Positions 55,680 to 64,000 of a stretch of DNA of 64,000 bases are shown here, in pieces. This DNA is from Tubulanus polymorphus (lineage: Eukaryota > Nemertea > Palaeonemertea > Tubulaniformes > Tubulanidae): positions 28,476,650 through 28,540,649 of the forward strand of contig NC_134026.1 in NCBI RefSeq assembly GCF_964204645.1. The letters run 5' to 3'. Numbering within the stretch: the stretch's first letter is position 1; each line of letters opens with the position of its first letter. Below the pieces are notes generated by a model, which was not told the DNA's origin, did not search any database, and saw only the letters and a program-made list of their open reading frames with translations. Both the position numbers and the translations under genes were made by a program.

Positions 55680-55786
55680 CATCCCAATCAGTCGCTTGCC
55701 GGTTCAGACTGAATGGAAGATTGTTTGGATGAACCGGAACCGAATTTCCAATTATGTACTTCGATTAAAAAAAAAAAAAAAAAAAA
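55680..55786 (+). mobile_element. Retroposon 3' end with (A)20 tail, copy 2
   Basis: The segment aligns with 44551-44650 and ends in TGTACTTCGATT followed by 20 A residues (55767-55786), the mark of target-primed reverse transcription. The left part folds as CAGTC with GACTG, a stem kept by matching changes in the other copy. No reverse transcriptase frame is next to it, so it is a SINE or a 5'-truncated LINE. The 5' end and target duplication were not found. Confidence 0.55.
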
Positions 55787-58305
55787 GAATCTATCACTTT
55801 TTAAACATTTCTGGAAATATATAAGTTGTGGTCGATATAACCATTCTAAAATATAGTTCATTTACGAATAGATCTAGGGAGAAGGAAACACAAGATATTG
55901 TCAAATACAATGCTGTTCAAATGGTGAAGGTGAATAACTTATGGTCTTAAAAGTCCAGATGCCCACTCTCGCATTCATGCACAATATACTTCATTCAAGA
56001 CCTGCAAATTACAAGATATTAACATTAAAAACATCATAGGATTGAATCTATCATGAAAAAAACATATACGATAAAAAATAACCACAGATTTCTGAGAATA
56101 TGGAATTATACATATAAGCTACCAATATACTAGCGGTACCAAACCAGAGAATGTCAGATTATGAAATGTCAAAAGGAAGCGAGCGTTGAAGCAGAATGAA
56201 GCTCTCATCAGCACTTCAGCGCAGACTCTTCTTTCGCACCCCTCAGCAGATAACGCGAACAACAAGTCGCAATTACCTCAACAATTCCCTTCATCTCGTA
56301 CGACTTATAGGTGTTTGCTCTCGGCAATCCATCGACCAGCGAACGTAGGTAATAGAAACGCGAATAGGAGCGCCATAGAACAATTTAATTCGTCATCGAG
56401 TCGCAGGCTAATACAACCGCCTATTGGGACCAAAACTTGTCGCCTAGCGGAATATTCGCCAGCAAATGACGATCACTGCGAGGCGACAAATTCCGAGATA
56501 GAAAAACCTAACTTGATCGTTATTGCGGCGATAAAATGTTCGTTACGGGACTAATGTCCTCCTTGCGTCTTTCAAATTTCAATCAGAATTTGTCTCAGCT
56601 ATTGGCTCAGAAAACGCCGGTAATTCTCCGCGGTGAATGGGATTTAACCTTTTATACTAGTCGTCTATACCTGCAGCGCAAAATGCGCCCACGGGGCACA
56701 CAATTTCAGAACTTTATATAAAAGTTCTTGCAGCCATACATGTATACCGTCCAATCAACGAATGGACAGGAAACCGTACAATAAGAGACAATAAATATCA
56801 TTTGACATGCCCTGATGAAACCAAGCGTTCCCCTTAACGATTCAACCGATTTATCTGAGATCAAAACAACCTCGATTACATTTTCGATAAAATACATCTC
56901 GAGCGGATAAACGCGAAAAAAACATTCCAAAAAGAATTGCGAGATATAAATTCGTACGGATGACTAACTTAACCAAGGGCGAGTGCAATTTTTTCTGCAA
57001 TGATTATCAGTGCTCTCATTTAGGATGAACGAAGGCTTAATTTAGTGTTTGAATTGTAGGAGTATAAATTAACTTGATTTACCGATGGTGATACGCTCAA
57101 TCTGAAGGATGTTTACAATTCTCTCAAGGATGGAGTAGGTCTGCCGAGTCGGTTGGGGTTATTTGTGACGAGAATTGATACGTATCCCTACTGGAACAAC
57201 AAAAAACATTTATAATCCACCCACATAAAACAGCGTGGTATTATTTGATTTCTCAGTTCAATAGGTGTAAGAATGCGCCGATTCACTATGTTGTTTATAT
57301 ATATATCAAAAACCGTGTATTCGTCTACTTTCAAATGCAAATCCTCTTTACTGATAAGTGGCTTTGAATTTCACCGGGAAACTTATACATGTAGTTGAAA
57401 ATTATTATGTACCGTGCGTTTTTCTAATCTTTGTCAGAATCCGTCGCACTAGCCTCGAGTTAGTAATATCAACACATTAGTTTCTTAGTAGCAATAGATG
57501 GTAGAGAGAGAGAAAGTACCTCGCGGGTATTGAGGGTTCCATGAATACTTAACGAGACCATCGGTAAAAGCGCCGAACCAGAGTCACATATAGAATCGGA
57601 AGCAGATCGCAGAAATTAAGAGTTTATTCAAAACTTTTTGAAAGGATGTAACATCTCTCCAAGTTGCTGCCAATGGATTGAATGGATGAATGTAACTATG
57701 AGAGTGAGAGTGATTCCTGTAAATATGTTTCTCGTCAAAGGTATTAGTCTCCTATACTAAGTACACGATGGCTTTATGAAACAGTTCACATAAAATAATG
57801 TATCCCTCAGTGTTCGTGCAGATTTCCCCTGAAAAGCGTGAAAAACGGAATTGAGCAGTTAGATGTTGTTGTGAGAAGATTAATCGTACGCACCGCATGG
57901 ACACTTTATTTCAGTAATCTGTCTCACGGTTTTGTTTATCACGAAACATCTTACTCACCGCGCATTGCGTTCACTTAAACAAACGTACTGTCATTTCCAA
58001 ATTACTACAACAATTGAATAGACCTTGACCTGAATGAATTTCAAAGTGTTTTCAAACCTTCAAGGAATTCTAAAAATACTTTACGGCGGGAGAAATCTGC
58101 GCCGGAGAAAGAAAATTGATGTTCGTATCATTGTTTGGTAGATAACCATTGATAAAGCACTCTGCCCGTGTTGTAGCGACGATATAAAAAATCCCACACT
58201 GTGAATGAATGAAAAGACCGAAATGTTTCTTTCCACTCGTAATCAACGTTTCGACGTTTATCCCGATAGTCATTTTCGGAAATAGTCCAAAAGAAGAATA
58301 ATGGG

Positions 58306-58342
58306 ATAGTCCTGACGATGACTATTAGGATATACTCGAAAC
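58306..58342 (+). other. CTGACGA...CGAAAC motif, possible hammerhead-ribozyme relic
   Basis: CTGACGA at 58312-58318 and GAAAC at 58338-58342 are in the order and near the spacing of a hammerhead core. Such motifs occur in Penelope-like and other retroelements. ATAGTC and GACTAT around the first motif form a hairpin. However, stem II is weak and no NUH cleavage site closing stem III is visible, so an active ribozyme is unlikely. Confidence 0.2.
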
Positions 58343-59060
58343 GTTAATTAAACTACTAGCTCAAGGAAACTTTTCAGGCTTTTTTCAATTTGGGTGCGAG
58401 ATTTGTATATTGTATGTTCGGTAGAATCTTTTTTTTTCTGTATTTGAAGACTGGACACTAACTCACGCCGGAGCACAGTGGTACAAATCTGTTGTCTTTC
58501 TTGACAATAGCTGCACTGAGATTGAACTCGGTATCCCGTTGGCGAATCTGAAGCGCGTGTCGACCCCTGTCGAAGGTCTGACCAATTTCTTTAGCATTCG
58601 GTTATATTTAATTACAGGCGCAGACGTTCACAACCGAGAATAACATGAACGTCTATCTACATATGAAGACTAGCGGATGCAGCTTCATTTGGCCTGCAGT
58701 ACCAGTTCCCTATCCGGCGCCTACAGCTCAATTATACGTACTAATTACGACAAGTAATAAGCGCTTATAACTGGTGTGGCATACGGAAACCAATGATTTC
58801 ACGCTATCGTCATTCATTGTCGTTTCTTCGCCTTCAATCGACGCTTCATACCAATAAATTTGCGATTTCTATTCTTCTGAGTCGTATTCATCAACACCGG
58901 CTCTAGCCGTAATTTAGTCCGTATACCGGGCGCTTGCCTTCGTGGTGTATGCAGCGTGTAATCGTGTTGTAATTGATGTTCCGTAAGGTAACGGTAAATA
59001 ACTATAGACGTATGAACGCGAAGGGGGTACAAATCAGATATAACTCCAGCTAAGTAAAAG

Positions 59061-59399
59061 CATCCTCCCCCGGCAGGGATTCGAACCTGATGGCATCGAG
59101 ATTGCCACGGTACGAAACCCTGCCATAATCGACCGTGTGCGCAGATACATGCGCAGTTCAGATGATGTGATTTTTAGCCAATCAGAAATCCCGTTTTATT
59201 TTAGCCCGGGTTTTCCCATTTATAGTTCTTCCTTGAAATTTGCCTCAACGATTATACAACGAGCAATCTGATTGGTGCCGCCAGTTTTCGTTCGAAAAGC
59301 TGCGCATGTACCTGCGCACCCGGTCTACTGATGCAGGGGTTCGTGCCGTGGCTGAATGTAGCGATGCCATCAGGTTCGAGTCCGTGCAGAGGGAGGATG
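59061..59399. mobile_element. 339-bp foldback DNA element with 8-bp target duplication
   Basis: The ends are CATCCTCCC and its exact complement GGGAGGATG, flanked on both sides by AGTAAAAG (59053-59060 and 59400-59407), an 8-bp target-site duplication. The arms, about 59061-59186 and 59267-59399, are long imperfect inverted repeats that share CGAACCTGATGGCATCG, TACATGCGCAG and CCAATCAGA, with roughly 80 bp of spacer. Each arm has an RNA polymerase III box B-like sequence, GGTTCGAATCC on minus at 59087-59077 and GGTTCGAGTCC on plus at 59373-59383, and a box A-like TGGC...GA.T. An 8-bp duplication is typical of hAT-type insertion. There is no transposase, so the element is non-autonomous. Origin from a tRNA-derived unit in inverted duplication is inference. 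Confidence 0.75.
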
Positions 59400-59407
59400 A
59401 GTAAAAG

Positions 59408-62400
59408 ATACCCCCAAATATAGTTTAACGCATCCGTTTTGAGGTCGCGTGTTGCACTATCATGCCGTCTTGTGTATGTTGTGTTTGGTTCACAAAATGT
59501 TGAGTATTCAATTGTAGCAGAATCAAAGTTATTTCTTTCATCTCCTTGTAGATTTATGAATTGATAAATCAGACACACACAGTGACAAACATGTGAAATA
59601 TGAAAAAGATGCATCGGCAGAGGTTACATGAGATGATGTTGAGTTAATGTACACAGATCGTGACAAAAATAAAGTGTTTTTTTTTTGTTGCAGTGATTTC
59701 CGCTGACGCGAAACGGGCGTATGATGGATTTGTGACGTGTCTACCATGATGAACAATGGCATCAACTAAACCCAACCTTTACTGTGTGTGGGGAATAGTG
59801 ACCAAGTCTATTTCCCCTTCTTACGTCAGTGTCGTCCCATTTATTCTACTTACTTTATGTTTGTACACGCTTTTCTAGCGCTGGGTTATAAGACAGTATA
59901 CATTGTACGAAACGTGAACAATATGATGAAATAAGAAAACAACGTTTACGTTAAATAGAATTGTTGATTGTTACGTTAAACGAATTCATCGTTTGAATAT
60001 GTACGTTTCATCTGAAAAATATGTCAATTCAAGAATACAATTAACCTGATAATTTTAGAATTTGGTGATGAAACAAAGTTCGGAAATATGGTCTTTTATC
60101 TAAGAAATTGGATTACACGAAATATCAAACGAGTTTGATAGAAAATTTCAATTATAATCTCGACTAATCTAGTGGGTTTTTTTTCTGGAAGTCGGGAACA
60201 CGTGCGTGTTTTACGAGGAATACCCATTAGCTAACACAAGACCACTTGACGTGAGTTGAAGGAGAAGACACTTTTGATGTGAAAACATTCCCTGAGGTGT
60301 GAAATATTTGAAAAACGTTAAGACTTTGATCTCCGAATAACCAGCACTTCGTCGGTCTTCTTTGCGTTCATATAGTTATCGCATATGAAAGAAAATTACT
60401 ATTTAATGGGTTGCGACATAAAAGCGATGAAAATCGGAGCAAGACCTCTCCGATAAGAAAGCGCTTCGAAAAATATGCGAAGTCGGATCCGTGTTTAACG
60501 TCATTATTTGGTGTTGATTTGCAAGATCGGGTTCGAATCCTGTCGCTATTACTTTTATGGCTTATTATCTACATCAACTATACGGGAAGTGGTATACAGG
60601 TATGTCTGATAAAGCAGCTACATTTTAATCTTCTGGCTTTGAAACGCTCCATCCTTCAATAGAAATTAATTATATTTTTCTCTTTGATGATACTACGGCA
60701 AATTAATGACAATTAATAGAGAATCCCACACAACATTTGATTCTACACAATTTGACGACGCCAGTGTTTTCAACGGTGTTTTTGTAGGGTTTCGGTCACG
60801 GAGGTAAATTTGCAACCATATCGCGTGCAACCACGCAATCATCGTCTTAATGCTTCCAAACGTAGGAGTGATTAATCTTATCAAAACGAAAAAGGCTGAT
60901 GCGCTTCGCTTTAGGAATGTGGCTAACAATATCTTCTATTTCAGACCGTACGGGAAAGATTTTCGTTCACAATAACGGGAAAATGCAGTTTATATGAATA
61001 GCTTCGTAAATGAAAAGCCAAATTCTACAATTCTACAGTTCAAAAGGAAATCAGTATCAGTACAATGGCCTGCACTGCATTGTTCAATGAAGAAAAATGA
61101 TTAGTTACTTATTGCTCACTAGAGGGTTCTAGAATATAATATAAACCTGTCATTCTATTTATCATAGTACACTTACATCCTATTAACATGCATAGAAAAC
61201 TAGCCAGCCAAACGGCCCCCGTTGGTCAATGAAGTCAACTTGATGGATATGCTTGTTTACGATAGTAAGTACAGACGTGAGTTCATGCATCCGAATTCAC
61301 ATCCCACGGGTCAAACGTTTGACAAATCGACGCAGTTGATAATGGGAAACCGCTCGGCGAGTAACATCAACATATTTTGTATATATTTCTTTTTTTACTA
61401 TCAGCGTACCGTCTACACGAAATTGCCAGTCGGACATTTGTAATTGCAGTTGTCGAGTATGCTTATGAAATTCAACCTGCGGGTGGTATTGACACTGAGT
61501 CAGTCTATAGGGGATCGCTACATCATGTTATCGTCGTTATCAATTGCAATGCATACGTTAAGTCAAATGACATGCTGTCAGAGTCACTGAAACGGCGAGA
61601 GCAAAACGCGTCGAAATCCCCAACCATGTGACATCTCGATGCGAATCTAAACTGTGAATATGTAATCGCCAGTGCGACACAAATTGCAGTTCTTTCGAGT
61701 CGGGCTGAAATTTCCGCTGCATGTTGAACCAGAAAATTGAATTTAGATGATCTTCATGCCGTAGAATCTAATCTTTGTTTGAAGATGTCACCTTCGGGCC
61801 ATCAATCATTTTATCTCCATACGTGTGACATTTTACACCCTCCGAGGACTCGACATTCGTGAACCGTAATTTCTGAACGGAGACCACGACGAAAAATTAA
61901 AGCGCAATCAATCTTTAAAAGTTTACAAAGAATTAAAGCAAGGTTTCTTCCCATTCGCTTCTCCTGTAGCTTTTTGAATGTAATGCCAATTTGACACAAG
62001 GGATTTTTTGGATCCGATTCATCGCGTATAGAAAATAACTCCTGATACTAATTATGGCATTTATAGGCTACAAATATGATAATACGCGGCTGTAAGAATC
62101 GTCAGTAACATAATAAGATGCAAGGGGATTGGGTGCCGATGCGTTCCCAATAGTTTAGTTTTAAAACACCTAACACACATTGCGTCATTCGCTGTTGAGT
62201 ATTCTGATCTCGATAGAGATTCCTTGTGGCGTATTTTCTGTGGACATCTCCAAGTGTTGACAGCTTAATGAATTGCATTAGTCACTGCTATACTCGTGGT
62301 CACTTGTCGTATATAGGGGTCGTGTCAAGAAAACAGTGGGTTTCACATCCTTCACCTCTAGGTTAGGCTCCCGCTATCTGTTTGTTTTAGAGAATACAAA

Positions 62401-64000
62401 CGGATGACAGGCCGAGTTCTTGATCTGATCGCTGCAAAACTCCATATGTAAGATGTAGAATGATGCAGATGCTGTCATCTAAGGCTCATATTTAAGAAAC
62501 TGTTAAGCCCTTTATCTAATCTAACACCTTGAACCACGCATCAGTTTTGGACTTAGTGGCAGCTGTAAAGCCCGGATGATCGTTTTTGTATCTTCAGAAT
62601 CTGAGACTCACTAACTTTCAGTTGACCGAACAAATTTTCAATCTCAATTATTTCTTGTCCTCGTAGTAGCCATAAATGAATTCATCATTCGCCCATCTAA
62701 CTATTCATCCCTTGTATTTTCTCTCTCCAAGATCTAAGATGTAATTGCTATTTGATTCATCGACGAGACAGGCCCTTTCATATAATTGCCTCCAACGACA
62801 CACGCATCTTTCCCCTTCGTTGGGCTAAGTCTTATTGAATTTCACTTGGCCTAACACATCTCCGCGGCAAAATGGAAGTAATCATGTCAATCATACAATG
62901 AGGCATATACATCATTTTCCACGGGTTTGGTCAAATTTTCTCCGCGGCTCGTTACTCATCTTTCCACGGTTTGTCAAAATGGGTTTACGTCAAAATCTTT
63001 TCAACGTTCTTCGTTCCATTTAATCGTAACGGCTTTGGGCTACGAGTGCAGTACTAATGGGATAACATTTTGACCGAAAACGACCCCGCGACTATCACGA
63101 CTTTGACGGATGGATCTACCCCAGATATCCACCCACCATCTCTCGCTGATATAGTTAGATTTCGGGCGACAAATCCATTACAACTCGCGTCATGTGCGTC
63201 AGCCCAACATCATTTACTCCTGTTGGCTAAACGAGTCAAACACATCCTCACCGCATATACATGCTCACCCTGATCATCGAAATGATTTTAGCACCTGGTA
63301 ATAATCCAACAGTTGTATCGATGTAGGTGGGTATAAGTGCTCAGGAATACCAGCGACTTCCTACGTAATTAATTGCTTTTAGCGAGAAAAGTCTGTTGAT
63401 GGTCTTATGAAATATCCTTTTGTCTTTTCAAGGCGATCTCCAATCAGAAATAACTCCTTTTCATTAAATATATCGCATTTGGAATGGTATTTCTTGCTAA
63501 TATATTTGATGTCTAAATGTCTTTGGTGGATAGTTATTAGATGTATTGGAATTCTGTATACCTAACTACGTCACCGTTCTATGATTACGTACCTTACTTG
63601 CAACCACTTGCCTACGAATATCCACCGAATCGATTAACAACAGTGAAGGGTTTTCACGGTCCACATCTGAACCTAAGGAGGCTTAGATGGCTCGGGGATT
63701 TGTTTCGTGAGAAAACTCGCTAGAAGCTCGCATTCCAAAGATTATTAGAAAGTTCGATACTGCTTTTTGTTGCACGTGATATGGGGGATTGTGTTGTAAA
63801 CTTTATTGAAAACAACGATTTTTACTTAAAGCCCTTATCGCGTGAATCGGTAAGCGTTCATATTCGAAGAACTTATAAATTTCTAAAATGTTTTGTCTGT
63901 TCGTACACAGCGCAAAAGCGTATTCTGAAAATCAATCGCTAAGCGAAATAAAAAGAATCGTGATTTATGGGTTCCCATTCGAGGAAGAAATATATACATG
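59408..64000. other. Gene-free stretch at the window end
   Basis: No exon series or known domain is visible. An isolated perfect box B, GGTTCGAATCC at 60530-60540, lacks a box A and an acceptor stem. ATG-started frames, for example 60 codons at 63541-63723 (Tyr/Pro/Leu-rich), are unrecognised and probably chance. Exons of a neighbouring gene outside the window could be present without being detectable. Confidence 0.55.

Larger units (their letters stand above)
47501..59060. other. Gene-free stretch upstream of the receptor
   Basis: The receptor promoter and any untranslated leader should be in the part next to 47500. I see no convincing TATA box. A GC-rich spot with GCCGCCGCT repeated lies at 47871-47892 and a short CAT/ATC-rich run at 48085-48111. 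Beyond about 48.5 kb I find no exon series. Open frames at 52826-53161 (-) and 56186-56554 (+) have no domain and start without ATG or conserved context. Repeats are listed separately. Confidence 0.55.

Noticed and set aside
56186-56554. 122-residue frame on +
   Set aside because: Begins at TTG rather than ATG, is low in distinctive motifs, and no matching downstream exon was found.
58814-59032. Frame on - ending in a very basic stretch resembling a nuclear localisation signal
   Set aside because: Non-ATG start, no family match and no supporting exon; short basic runs arise by chance.
59061-59125. tRNA gene on - suggested by GGCAGGG/CCCTGCC and a box B
   Set aside because: The segment is too short for a cloverleaf and is one arm of the inverted-repeat element.
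60530-60540. Isolated perfect box B
   Set aside because: No box A or acceptor stem around it, so no tRNA or SINE can be called.

Overview
The window is AT-rich animal nuclear DNA. Genes are split by GT-AG introns, intergenic space is long, and there are microsatellites and degraded mobile elements. Nothing bacterial is present: no operons, no long intronless genes, no CRISPR. The composition and the two recognisable protein families fit an invertebrate, possibly a lophotrochozoan such as a mollusc, annelid or brachiopod; the phylum is inference only.

Only two genes can be supported from the sequence, and both can be joined exon by exon. On the + strand at 26257-27210 is a three-exon EF-hand protein of 195 residues. 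It belongs to the neuronal calcium sensor family (recoverin/visinin/neurocalcin type), with a myristoylation-type N-terminus, one degenerate and three intact EF-hands. On the - strand at 47500-31946 is a six-exon, 432-residue class A G-protein-coupled receptor of peptide-receptor type. All seven membrane segments, the bridging cysteines, ERY, CWAP and NPVVY motifs are visible, and every splice junction is GT-AG with compatible phases. One receptor exon (36326-36447) is too short to stand out as an open frame and was found by splice logic.

Layout: 1-26.2 kb has no gene I can support and holds a foldback element near 21.8 kb, a dispersed repeat pair and a pyrimidine tract. The calcium sensor lies at 26.2-27.2 kb. 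A gene-poor stretch of about 4.7 kb follows, then the receptor at 31.9-47.5 kb. About 10.7 kb of the receptor is intron 1, which carries a (TA)69 microsatellite 72 bp from the splice donor, a foldback element, a tRNA-like remnant, a retroposon tail and a pogo-like end. From 47.5 kb to the end no gene is supported. The clearest mobile element there is a 339-bp foldback at 59061-59399 with 9-bp terminal inverted repeats and an 8-bp target duplication.

Both genes belong to signalling families that are typically neuronal, but the sequence shows no functional link between them. The rest of the window looks like ordinary intergenic and intronic DNA with old repeats. I see no clear new multi-gene system; the foldback element and the orphan receptor are the items most worth following.
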